From the NCBI GenBank assembly GCA_964020085.1, contig OZ026601.1, forward strand, positions 34,005,961 through 34,069,960: DNA of 64,000 nt. The letters are read 5' to 3'. The stretch is from Micromussa lordhowensis. Taxonomy: Eukaryota > Cnidaria > Anthozoa > Scleractinia > Lobophylliidae. The first letter of the stretch is position 1; every line of letters begins with the position of its first letter. Below are positions 1-11,950 of the stretch, one piece after another. Under the pieces are notes generated by a model that saw only the letters and a list, made by a program, of their open reading frames with translations, ran no database searches and was not told the DNA's origin. The position numbers and the translations under genes are program-made.

Positions 1-160
1 CTCACCCAATAGAAGAATTGTAAACTGCCATGAGACTATGAGAGATGTCCGGTATATATATACTTACTTACTTTCGGTAAAACAGCTCCTGCGAACGCAG
101 CCACCTTATGCAAATGCCTCAACAATTTTTATTTTGAGTCGGGAGGTATAACATAACACA

Positions 161-366
161 CAATGACTGGCCCCTCGGGAAACAAAGCTCACTGTTTCCC
201 TCAGTGCAAGCCATTAAGTGCTTAATGACTGGCCCCTAGGGAAACGGTGAATTTTGTTTCCCCTCGACCTCAATGTTCCCCTCGGCTTCGCCTCGGGGAA
301 CATTGAGGGTCTCTGGGAAACAAAACTCACTGTTTCCCTTGGGGCCAGTCATTAAGTGTTTAATGA
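161..366. repeat. Foldback (MITE-like) repeat, family A
   Basis: The segment 218-366 folds on itself. Its left end has CTTAATGACTGGCCCC, and the right end has the complementary GGGGCCAGTCATTAAG, with further pairing inward to a loop near CTCGGCTTCGCCTCGGG. A partial extra arm lies at 161-217. A related foldback is at 44245-44390. It is probably a non-autonomous DNA transposon. No coding capacity is seen, and the short reading frame across it is a by-product of the palindrome. Confidence 0.6.
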
Positions 367-441
367 CGTAGTAATGGCTACCCACGTTTAATTGCGAGCT
401 TGATGCTGGCCATTTATCATTGAATACGCAACTCAAAAATG

Positions 442-3400
442 TCACGTGGCCTTTTGTTTTGTGGACGTTTTGCTTTTCTTTACACTTTGCTTTTCTTCTT
501 CCAGTGAATGCCACTTGGCAACAGAAGTTGAAGTCGTCAGCATGGCGTTCCAGTGATCCACAGCTTCGTCATTTGCTGTTGATCCTATGACGACTTTCCC
601 CAGTAATCTCTTTTTTCCTCGCTCGGAAAAATGCTTCACTTGTAGAAGAACTGCTACTTTGTGCAGGATTCGATGGGGAATGGCAAAGCTGAACGCTTCG
701 TTCCACACCGGGGGAGCGTCGTGTTTCTTCGCCACTGTGCTGCGTTTCTTCAATTTTTTATCACCCATTTTAATATACACTTTAACTAATGGATCTAAAT
801 AATGGAACATAAAACAATTAGTATTCTATGGTACAAAGAAAAGTCGTATGCTGTTAGCGGATACTTGATTGAGTGAATTTACGTTCCTCGACCCTGTTAA
901 TGTTTTTGACTGATAACTTGATAAACTGTTTGCAGACGACTTCCTTGAAAAAACGTCAACAACAGCAACTGTTAAATGAGTTTCAATTTTTTTTGCTCAG
1001 ATGCTTCACCCGGAAGTATGAATCAACACTCGGCAAACTAAGTATGTACTCGGATATTACAAAATGCTGTCGTCATTCTCCGGATATTGAGCAGAAACGT
1101 CAAGCATTACTAGTTGAAAAGTTGCGTTCACGAGCATCATGACAGGGGTACTTTCTCCTTCTGTAACAGTTGCGAGAAAGATAATAATAGGAAGCTTAAG
1201 CAAACCACGATGACGATGGCGCAACGAGAACGTCACCAAACAAGAAGTTTAATGAGCGTGCATTATAAATCCTTGTATAGTTCTTTGCCGTCCTCTACAA
1301 AACAACAACGTGAAATGACCAAGTTCTCCGTCGTCTACGGAACGTGGACGACGGAGGCTAATTTTTCGTATTTCCATTTGGAATTGAACGCCATTGTTGC
1401 ATTAAGCACGTTTTTAGAGCCATTGGCGTACCGAACAGATCTAGACAATTGCGACTTTCGATTGTAAAATATAACTTCATTTTTTTCTAGTCGTCCTCCT
1501 CGCCGTCGTTGCTTGAGCTCCCTTTTTAATCCCTCGATTTCCGCTAACCAAGGGCCTCTTCCTATGAGCCCGGCCAACCGGGCTGGCTCGGTTTCCGATC
1601 GAGATCTCGCTTCGTCACTCTTTCCTTCGTAAAAATTTTGATGTGTTCATATGAGAAGCCGGGCTGGCCGCCCGGTTACAGAAATCTCGGTTTCCGGGAT
1701 GAAAATTTCCAATATGAACACTTCAGCCAGAGTGACCCGGACGAAACGTTTTTGACAAAATAGCTTCGCTTTTGCAACATAGCGGCCATAAGGGCATTAT
1801 CTTTGTCTTGTGTGTATTTCCACTTCAGCAGAAGTATACATATTACCTTGATTAGAAAAGTTACAAGAGTCCGCAAAGCTACAATAGTCGCCGCGAACGA
1901 TACAAGTTTATGTTCCACCATTTTGGTTTTGTTTCTTGAATTTCATCTCGGTTGGCCGGGCTGAAATTTTCGCATATGAACACACAACAAAATTCATCCC
2001 GGTAACCGAGCCAGCCTGGTTACCGGGCTCATATGAAGAGGCTCTAAGACACTAGGAAAACTATGGTTTTATTTCAAAAGCACAATCTATAAGGGAGACC
2101 AAACACCACTTGGAGAAGGACTGTTGAGAGAGAGAGAGAGAGAGAGAGAAACAACACAGGATGGAAGAGTTGGAATATAATCAAGGCGGCAGCACGGAAC
2201 AGAGAGTAGGGAGTTTAAGAAACCAGGACGCGACGCCGAGGACAACGTCGATTAAAAAAATGATTTTATATTTTACTTACGAATCTCGCGATACTCTAAA
2301 GTCATTTTCCTTTGTTTCTCAGTGTCCAAACTATAACGAAACTGAATCTGGAACAAGGCGAAACATTTGAAATAAAAGCAACAAAATTAGCCCTCATGGT
2401 TCACGTTCTACGGACAACGCAGAATTTGGTCATTTCACGTTGTTGGTTTGTAGTGGACAGCAAAGAAACTGTACGAAGAGTTATAACGTGCTGAGCCATT
2501 GTTCTGCTCATTACACCTTTTGTTTAACGACGTTCGCGTTGCCGTTGCTGTCGTGGTTTTCGTAAACTCCCTACTAGCGTTGATAAGAGAACGTGTCGGC
2601 CTTATGCGCCTACTGGCGTTCACAGACTGGATGATGATAATTTAGAACTAGCTCAATTACGATAACTCCACTTACCAGGCTTTTTATTTTTGCTGAGCGG
2701 CCTTAAATTTCGCGCTTTCATCACGATCACCGTGAGTTTCTCAGATGTTTTTAGATATGCCAGCGATACCAGCAGCGCAGGTCCCACTATTTCCGACTCC
2801 ACCTCACGGGAAAACGTGACCGACGGACGAGCTGGGGAGACTGGCTCTAGTGGTTTTTCCTCTACCTATCGTAGTAGTGTTGGGAGGGAAAGTTAATGGC
2901 ATGCCTTCAACGATGACGTAATGCTCGTGGTTCAGTATTTTGTGACATTTATCTAAATGCATCTCAAACAGCATAATGCAATATAAATGTAATGTAAGTG
3001 CAGTTACAATTAGTTGAACAGATATAAAATTGCAAAGAAGGCAACGCAGAGTACTCCACTGAGATAACTACCAGTTCACATTATGTAACAATACACTGCA
3101 GAACAATGACAGAGGAAACAATGAAACAAAGGACAAAAGCGGAACAGGTTTTCGGTAAAAAAAATGGTAACACTTGTTTTAATTTTTAATTTACATATCG
3201 GCTTTTGGTACATTAGTAACACGTCAGTACAAATGGCACATTGTAATTTAGTGGTGCATCTCTGATATTCTCTGTTACAGACGTTATTTGTGTTTCGCTG
3301 CGTCACGCTACGTTACACTGCGTGACAGCTCAAACAACGGATACAAAGGACGCTTTTGCGAGTTGCATGTCAATGCAGGCATGAGAGGTCTCAACACGTA

Positions 3401-5856
3401 CCTGAGAGGACTCCAACTGTTTGTCTTCAACTACTTCGACTTCCACTTCTTTATCTTTCTTATCTTCCGCGTCCACAGTGTCCAACGCGTCCTCAAAGTC
3501 ATCCGTGCCCGTGCCTGTAGTGGATGCCATCGTCTCGCCTCCAGTGCTCTCAACCTTATCTGGCGAGGAACGCCTGGGTTTGAGCTTAATAACGTCACGT
3601 AGGATCGTAATCTCAGTATCGGACAATAGCTTCTTCATCGCCACGCTGACTAGAGGAACCGTAACAAATCCTATCAATGTAGGGGGTGGGGGTGGCGGTG
3701 GAGGAGGAGGAGGAGGTGGTGGTTCTTTCTTCTTCTTTTTTTTGTCCTGTGGGGGCTCCGGTGGGGGTGGGGGCTCTGGTAGGTTTGTTTTCATCATGTC
3801 AATCACTTTGAATGTCAGCGTCTGGTTTCCAAGGTCGTTAACAGGGATTTCAAACCTGAAGCTCTCGTACATGTGTGGATTGCAAGTTGTGTGATATACT
3901 TCAGACTTAATTTTTCTATCATGGCCATATTTGATCTCGAACTCGACCATTGGGTCCGGTGGCTTGCCCGTCGACACCCGCAGAGGAAGGTCTCCAAGAC
4001 GGATTAAAGTTAGCGTTAAGGTGGAGCTGCGAATGTCAAAAAATGCAGCTATGAGTGTTACTAGTCATTTAAAACAAGATAATTTTTTTGGAGTAAAACG
4101 ATGATAAAGATGCAAGGCTGACACAATTGAAGACAATATTTCGGCTTGCCAGACCCGCCTTCTTCGGGTTTAGATGTTACTAAATTATGAAAATGAAATT
4201 ACAATTACAATGTAATACTGAATGGTGGATAGCGTAACACATATTTCGAAACTAACAGGAATGGCGGAAATGACGACCAAAATAAAAAAAATAAAGTAAA
4301 AATACAACCGGTTGACGTAGGTTACAAGGTTTACGAATCCTAGAGTCTATTCAAACCATGGGGCTTCAATGTTTTTGCAAGGTATGCTGCTTTGCACCTA
4401 CTAAAAATTTATAAATATTGCTATGCAAAAGATCAGATCAATCAAAACAAAAAAGTGTAAAATAAACCATTTGAATTGCAAACTTAAGGTCACGTGCACA
4501 GATAAAAGGATAGACTTAATGACCAATTTTCAGCTTTGGCTCTGAAGAGGACTATAACAATAAGTTATAAAAACACTCACCTTAATTGATAATAGTGCAA
4601 GGTAAATTCCAAACATCCTTTTCTTTCTATAGTTTCCTCCTAGAAATAAATCGAGAAAGAATAATCAGTTTAATGGTGAAACACAACTGCGGGAAGCACG
4701 GTGGCCAAATTGAGCTATTGAGCTATTGAGCTAGACATCAGATAGAAGGGTCTGGGTTCGAGCTCTGGCCGAAGTCATTGTCTTGTGTTCTCGGGCAAGA
4801 CACTAACCCAGTGTGTATAACTCAGGTGTATAAATAGGTAACGGTAAGTCTAATACTGGGGGCACCACTGAGATGGTCTAGCATCTCATCCAATGGGGTG
4901 GCATTGGAGGGGGTGTGGGGTGGTGTAGAAACACTCCAAGTCACTTAATGTTATGGAAATTGGAGATAGACGCCGATCTGATAGGCCACTAGGCTTGAAC
5001 GCAGACTTATCCGAGGGACAAGTGGATATTACACCAAATGCAAGTTTAGTTAGCTTTGTTAGCACACACTAGTCTGGGCAAACAGACTCTTCCCAGTTGG
5101 CTCGCTCACTGATGCTGCTCCCGTGCGAGAGACGTGGGAGACTGGACTCGAAAAATTCTGTATCCGTGCAGAGCCTCTGATTGGTTGCTGCTCGCGCGAA
5201 AAAAAAAAACAATCAGAGACAAGACACGGATCTCTGTAAATCTACGTTATCAGAATAAACGGTTTCCTGTCAAACCTCGGACATCTTGCAAGCGAGGAAA
5301 GAGTAAACGCCCAGGCTGATTTAACCCGAGTCTTAAGTGTGCTCTCATTCAGATGGTGATCACTTGACTTACCGGTGGTATGACCGAGGTGGGACTGATA
5401 TCCATATCAAGGTTACTCAGTAGGTAGTCGTCCTGCTCTTCCTCTCTCAGTGGGGGATACACGTCATCGGGTGATCTGGGAACCAATATGGCAATTGAGG
5501 TAAGAATTGTACTAGACATCAGTACGCGTCTTAGGTGTTGCAAACTCATTCAATATGCACAGTAGCTTTTGTAAAAGAAAAGAAGAAAGATAACAATACC
5601 TGATTGGCCTTTTAGTCTCAGGTTGTACAGGAATGCTGTCGAAATCCACGAGAGATTCGTCCTGGTACACAACATATGGTTCGCTTTCTGTGCGAGCACT
5701 CCTCCGTGCAGGCGCACTTGTGGCGACTTTTGCCGCGGTCTTCTCCGTCTCCCGGTCTTTTTTCGTCCGGTACGAGTAGTAAATACCGCAGACTGCTACG
5801 GTGGCGATCATAACACCGCCTACTATGCCGAGAATTATCATTATTATGATGTCCAT
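442..5856 (-). CDS. Synaptotagmin-like protein (TM + C2A + C2B), six exons
   Basis: Exons on the minus strand are 5856-5600, 5475-5373, 4639-4581, 4026-3402, 2865-2676 and 794-442 (stop TGA). All joins have GT-AG sites and compatible phase, giving 528 residues. Synaptotagmins are membrane-anchored vesicle-trafficking proteins. A single hydrophobic segment spans about residues 2-26, followed by basic residues. C2A begins near residue 128 (GCLEFTLHYYQL) and C2B near 372. The C-terminal WHSL at 506-509 is the family's WHxL motif. C2A carries a Pro/Lys-rich insert at about 222-256. Most calcium-binding aspartates are replaced in both C2 domains, so a calcium-independent member is inferred. The luminal part before the membrane segment is almost absent. 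AG precedes the ATG by 11 bases, so an upstream non-coding exon, or one extending the N-terminus, is possible. I cannot assign a numbered paralogue. Confidence 0.87.
1552..2045. repeat. MITE-like element with GC-rich terminal inverted repeats
   Basis: It lies in the last intron of the synaptotagmin-like gene. The left end GGCCTCTTCCTATGAGCCCG mirrors the right end CGGGCTCATATGAAGAGGCT. A shorter copy sharing the right half is at 11702-11950. No transposase frame is seen. The superfamily is not determined. Confidence 0.6.
2125..2149. repeat. (GA)n microsatellite
   Basis: About twelve uninterrupted GA units lie in the last intron of the synaptotagmin-like gene. Confidence 0.9.
4100..4172 (-). 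repeat. Retroelement hairpin tail (Penelope-type)
   Basis: Read on the minus strand it contains CCCGAAGAAGG, a short GC hairpin and then CCGAAATATTG. This matches the pattern of the better-preserved hairpin at 58011-58050. It is taken as a fragment of a Penelope-like element 3' region. It sits in the intron before the C2A exon. Confidence 0.35.
4690..5041 (+). mobile_element. tRNA-derived SINE
   Basis: It has a degenerate tRNA-like head with a box-B-like GGGTTCGAGCTCTGG, then the body TTGTGTTCTCGGGCAAGACA and GTGTATAAATAGGTAACGG. The body is shared with copies at 39844-40137 and 52969-53206. It lies in an intron of the synaptotagmin-like gene. The superfamily is not assigned. Confidence 0.65.
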
Positions 5857-6039
5857 TATGCTATATTCTGCAACGCAAAATGAAGGACAATTACTGGTAA
5901 TCTGGTCAAGCGACTAGGGGAATGCCAGTACGTCGCGCAGTTTCCTCCTGTAATTCATTTAAACATGTTTGCAATTGCAAATTACAACTTCTCCCTACAC
6001 TAAAAATGAAATGGCAGCAAGTTTCGTTGCAAATTTTTG

Positions 6040-6137
6040 TCTCGTGACCCTGCGAGCAGAGTCGCGTCGATCTGTTTCCTCTTTCACGACTTATCGGAGA
6101 AAAATCGAAGTGACTCTGCTTGCAGGGTAGATGAGAC
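6040..6137. repeat. Small foldback repeat
   Basis: GACCCTGCGAGCAGAGTC near the left end pairs imperfectly with GACTCTGCTTGCAGGGT near the right end. It is a MITE-like palindrome with no coding content. Confidence 0.5.
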
Positions 6138-6320
6138 TATGTGTGTTCAGTATCGAAGAGTAGTTTCAATCTTTCTTAGATAACTTGATCTTTTAGTGTC
6201 GGTGATCTTCCAAATCTCTTGTAATTCTGCAAAGATTCCGAGATATCAAAGGCCTTTTTCCGAAAATGTTTGATCTCTACCTTTTAGGATCGAAACAGCC
6301 CACTAATTTCCCATCTCATA

Positions 6321-6360
6321 AATGAATGAATGAGTGAATGAACGAATGAATGAATTAATG
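6321..6360. repeat. Imperfect (AATG)n microsatellite
   Basis: About ten tetranucleotide units with a few substitutions. Confidence 0.85.
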
Positions 6361-9300
6361 AACTTTACTCAGGTGTCTGAGTATTATTATTATTATTTCA
6401 GTGCAGAATTAGCCTTGGAAAGAAAAAAAGTCTTCTAAACTTTGCAACTATGAATTCTCTTTTAAAAATGGTTATTTAAGCAAGAGTTAGTAATCATAAA
6501 ACTACACTTCGTCTCGTTTTTGATTCGTTCAGCCATTTCACAGACCGCAAACTCGAGAAGATTCCTGCGGTCTAAATACATCAGTGTGAATTAACATACA
6601 AATGATTAAGAGCATTTCTTAGCTGTTCGTTTTTCCACGGCAAGGATGTCTAAAACTGAATTAACTATGCAAAGGAGATAAATATATTTTCTTGTCCTGC
6701 TTTCATTTACACTGCATAAAAACGATCAGATAGACTAAAATTAGACTTCGCGCAGATGATCCGATTGACGGACTTGGATAAACTACATAAACTTCTCTAA
6801 ACAGATAAGTTTTCCTTGTACTTCGTGTTTCAAGGAAAAAAAAAATGATAAAGCTCACCTTCGGTACCAAATCCTTGTCAATAGAAGGCGTAAATCTTTG
6901 GTGAAAGATGCTTGCGAAGAATCTTTCATTGGATAGACTAAAGAATAAACGAACAGAGAGAATTGTGCGAAACGGCAATGAGATTATGGTCTTCCTTTCG
7001 TGGTGAAAGTGTTAAATTAATAACAAGGCCTTTCCACTTCGGCATAGAATTTTGTCAAAATAAAGGTCTTAATCTGATCTGAATAATTTTCAGTTAATTA
7101 CAGCCTGAGCGCTATGATTTGATGGTCTTCATGCCACAACAATTTCCACAAACATCGCTTTTTATCCTTCATGGGTTTATGTGTATTAAATATTAGGCCG
7201 TGCACTACATGTATCATGTCTGACAAAGCGTTGTCTGCATTTTAGCGGAAGATTACACTGAAGAAACAATACTTATTCGTGTCTCTGCTGATTAACTTCT
7301 TATTTTGATGCATTTGCGGTGAGGCAGGGCTAAATACGATGTCAACATTTCAAAAACGCCGTCACTTTGAAACGAATTGATTGCCATCGGTGGAGAGTTG
7401 TGACTGATGCAGAATGTCTGCGGAGACCAAACCTTGTAAGCATCGTCCCTGAACTGATTTCCTCTAGGTTTGGAATTGAAAGGCCAAATACAGCTTTTGT
7501 TCGACGACGAAGATCGGTCATTCAACTACGAATAGCTTTTCACTTCTTTTTCAGTAAAATTTAATCAATTTCTCTCATTGCAATCATTTAAGTTTCGTAA
7601 AGCTGGCCAAAAACGTAAAATCACTTTTCTTAACAGGGATCCGAGACAAACCGAGTTTAAATTGTCGGCGTCTACCAGCTTTAACTTTTATTTATCGAGG
7701 AAATCATAACCTGCATGATTTATTCACTCCATGTTCCCAATAAAATGACAAATTTATTTTTTTACTCTAAGATGGCGAGTAAGTTTTAAGAAAACATCGA
7801 CACAAAAGTTCATGCATGACAATTGTAACATTCGAGATGCCCGCGCCTGATCCCGAAAACAAGAAATTACGCCGTGGATCAGACAATTTTAGGCTGTTTT
7901 CAGAAGGAAATGTTAAGAGATTAAATTTAATAATGAGTGAAAGCTACTCAGTAAAGCATTTGTTAATTTCTAGTCTTTTCTAATGATCCAGCCCACTAGT
8001 TATAAGGGACAAATTTTCCGTCTCACGAAGCTAGCAAACTAACAGGAACGATTTATATTTTTCTAAATGGGACAAAATGGCGCCAAAAGACTGCGTACAT
8101 CGCTCGACGACAGAATTTTATCGACGTATTTCACAGCATGTCGGAACTCGAAAAACACGACGATTATCCCAATGAACCACAGTTTAATTTGAAGATTCAC
8201 CGCAAATCTCTGAGTTTCTATCAAACTAGAGCTAAGCGGAGGAAGTGCTTTTCTCGGCTGACGTCAAGACTCACGGAATAGACTCCAGGTTTTCTCCCCT
8301 GTGCTAAGGACGCCAGGGAACTAGCTAAGGTTCTGATTATTTCTTTTTTAAGATAAATGAGACGTGAATGCTTTATTTGTAAGCAAGTTAATGTTTTTGT
8401 CTTTCGCACACAGTTTTCGGCTGCGATCGGTAAAAAAATGTTTATCGGTTTTGAACACTTCTCGACCAGAGCTCACAAGTTATTAACAAGGTAAATTGAT
8501 TTGACAGAAACTGGCTTCATATCTTCAGGATCGGCTCTAGTTCTTTGTTTCATTAAAAAAAAAACAATTTCAGTCAAACCAGTGATTTATATGTGCCTGG
8601 AGCACTGAACTCGAAAAATCCACGTTAGGAGGTGGGTAAGCTCTAGAGTGGATAGACAAGTTAGGAAAAAATTTTAAGACGAAATCCGATAGGAAATCGA
8701 GCAATTTCAACTTTTAGTGGACAAAAACCTTGTACCAGAATAACTTTCAGCATATTACAATCCTCTTGCATTCTCTAAAAGCTAAAGATATAAATATTTG
8801 CCTGAAACAACACCAAAAACAATTTCCCATGGGACGTTCAGAGAAATTGTGCAAACACAGGTAGAATTTTATCATCAGTTTCGTTTCACCAGTACTTACA
8901 ATTGTTTCATGTGGACTTCAACATTTGTTTTCGACATTTGGTGTTGTTAGAAATGATTCAATTTTGAGAAGATATTTAAAACAGTCGCATAGAAGTTTGC
9001 AATACAATGTAACTAATGTAGCTATTGAGTTTTTGTCCACTAGACAATCGAACGTCCTTCCCTCTTAAAGTGATGAAAACTTTTGATCATTCTGTTACGA
9101 TTACGCAAACACAAACTGGCCCAGAAATCGTGAAATAACAGCCAATAGGCGATATGGAAATTCAGATACAGAAAACAACAGACAAATACCGAGTGGATTA
9201 TCATTGACTTTCAGCTTCCGTAAAATTGTATGAATGATTAATCAAGTGTATATCCACTTTAAATAAAACAAGGAAGCGGAGAAGAAAAAAAATCAAGCAA

Positions 9301-11701
9301 AGAAACAATCTTTACCTGAAAATTGGAATCGTTAAGCCAAAACTCGATCAACAACGCTTATCTCGATCTAAGACGAAGAAACGGCGACGGAATATTTTGA
9401 TTCAGATACACGGGTAACACTTTACGCACGGAATTTTTGCGGCGACATTCGATTTATATTTTCATTATAATATTTATCGGAAAATTGTGTCTTTTAGTTT
9501 TGAATCTAGGTTGTCATCTTGTAATCTTGTATTTGTTAAGTGTAAGGAACCAAAATTGCTGAAAAATTAGAGCCAATACTATTTCGTTTGAGCAGCAAGT
9601 CTAAATTAATTTATTAGGTCAAAAACTGTCCATAATAGCTAGACTTGTGGCAACGTTATCTACAAAAAATTGAACGTTTTGGCACGTTCTTTTCCCAAGG
9701 CAAGCATGTTAAATATTTCTTCTTTTGCTGCAAGGTTATCAGAGTGTAAGTAAACTTCAATTTTCGTAGAAAACATTTCCTGCGCCGTACAAAGCCAGTT
9801 AAAAGTAGAAAATGCAAATTACAAACATTGAACTGGTTTGTTTTGTAGCGGATTGTCACTTTCTAATCTATTATTTATCACTACCTGAGTTTTTTGTTCA
9901 GTTTTACTAATAAACCTTTTCTATGCAATAAAAATATTTTTTTCTTGAGTATGCCATTCAAAATAAGCCATTAAGTGTGTCATGTTTTTTATGTATTTCC
10001 CTGTACTGTAAAATATTTTAAAAAGTGTTGCATGTGATTTTTAAGCTCTGTTCATTTAGACAGAAAGATCCACTAAATTCTATCCCTTTAAATGGAAGGT
10101 TCGAGGTAAACCTCACGAATACCCAATACCCTGAACTAGGATTTATGCCTGATCGTCAGATAATAAATCAATACAGGACCTGCAGGCGAAATATTAACTT
10201 TAAAAAAAAAAACACCCAAACCTTGCAACACTACAGTAGCAAAATTCCCTTTCTCGTTAAGTGTGTTACAACTGATTTTCGATTTCTTTGGTAAGGTGAT
10301 TTTCCATTTGCTAGTAAGTGTTATTTTAACCTGATAACGTGTATACAGAATTAGCTTTTGACTTACCTACTTCAGCTAGTTATCCCTATTTTTTACTGTC
10401 TAAATCCAGGACCTCGCTTCGTGTTTTAAAACCGCTTCCAGAAACCGAATGCTTTCTCGACAGCGAATTTCAAGTCATCGTGAAAGTTTATGGCGACCCA
10501 CTCAAATCCATCACCTGTTTTGATGCAAACATAATAGAAATGATAAAATCAGTGAACAAGCTAACAGCTGCACCAGGCCTATAACTGACGATATCAGTTT
10601 CCTTTTGTTTACACCACACGAGATACTAGTTAATTGTGAACTGGTTTCATAAAAGAATTTTGGATACAAACAGTAGCAAACAATCACTAACACAGTTCGT
10701 TTGAAAGAGCTTTAAGTTCTAATCATCACCTGCATCAGCGAGGACGAAAATTAAGCCAGAAACACTCGCTAGTCAAACTTTTAATTGAAATGTCGGTGCA
10801 TGGCAACTACGAGAATTTCTCTTTGAGAAAACTCGGCTATTTTTGCTTGTACCGCGGAGAAATGTTTGTTGTTCCTAGTGTAAAGCATGTTGTCCAAATA
10901 TTTTTGTCAGTTTAGCCGTTGTAAGAGTGTTAACATTAAGGCGGTCATCTTAACTTAATTGACACAGTGGAGATATTTGCAACAAAACCAACATCGAAGG
11001 CTCTGGTTGAAAGAAGGTTTGTAAGATGTTGCGAGTTATTGACTCAGTGAACGGCCATATCAGTGGAAGAACATTGAACACGTTCGTGTGCGGGAGTCGA
11101 CAAAGCGAAAGCTGCGAGCCAAGTTCACGAATGTGGTTAAGATGTTTCAAAATTAATAACGATATGATCAAGGAAAGTTGAGGGGCAGAGCGCTGACAGT
11201 ATTTCATCATCAGTCACGATAACACCAAAAAGTAAAAATTACAAACCACCAAACACTTCTTAAAATCACCGCCACTCTTGTTCGTTTTTATTTTATTTTA
11301 TTTGTTTTCTTTACAGAAAAGTCATCTCTGGTTTTAAAAGGCTTTGGAAAATTAGGTTACATCTCAGTTTTAGCAGGAAATAATTATAAATCTCGAACAC
11401 CCGCTTCAATATTATTTGACCAAAGGCAAGTAGAAAGACCACTCTTTCGCTGTGTAACAGGTATTGGTAATCAAATAGTGACCGTGCGATCGAGTGAAAT
11501 TAGGAAATAATTTCACGCGCGTTTCGGCAAAATTCTTATAATTTTCTGCGCTTTTAGGCGAGAGAAACTATTAGAATTTAGGCAAAACGCTATCGAAATT
11601 ATTTTCATTTCCCAGGTATACCATTTGATTACCTATGAATATCATAGATGACAAATTACGCTTCCAGTCATGGGTTTTAACTTGTATGAACGCTCCAGCA
11701 C

Positions 11702-11950
11702 GAGTGACCCGGACGAAACGTTCTTGACAAAATAGCTTCGCTTTTGCAACACAGCGGCCATAATGGCATTAGTCCACAAAGCTACGATCTGATAGTCGCG
11801 AACGATACAAGGTTATGTTCCACCATTTTGGTTTTGTTTCTTGAATTCATCTCGGTTTACCGGACTGAAATTTCCCATATGAACACACAACAAAATTCAA
11901 CCCGTAAACCCAGCCAGCCTGGTTACCGGGCTCATTATGAAGAGGCCCTT
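11702..11950. repeat. Partial copy of the 1552-2045 MITE family
   Basis: It shares GTGACCCGGACGAAACG and the long tract through ATGTTCCACCATTTTGG to the right terminal repeat, which reads GGGCTCATTATGAAGAGG. The left terminal third is missing, and an internal stretch present in the first copy has been lost. Confidence 0.65.

Noticed and set aside
2435..2623. Minus-strand frame between synaptotagmin exons
   Set aside because: It is not needed for the exon chain. Exons 2865-2676 and 794-442 join in phase without it.
3421..3894. Plus-strand frame with a long glycine run
   Set aside because: It is the complement of the proline/lysine codons in the synaptotagmin C2A exon, which has clear C2 homology and splice sites on the minus strand.
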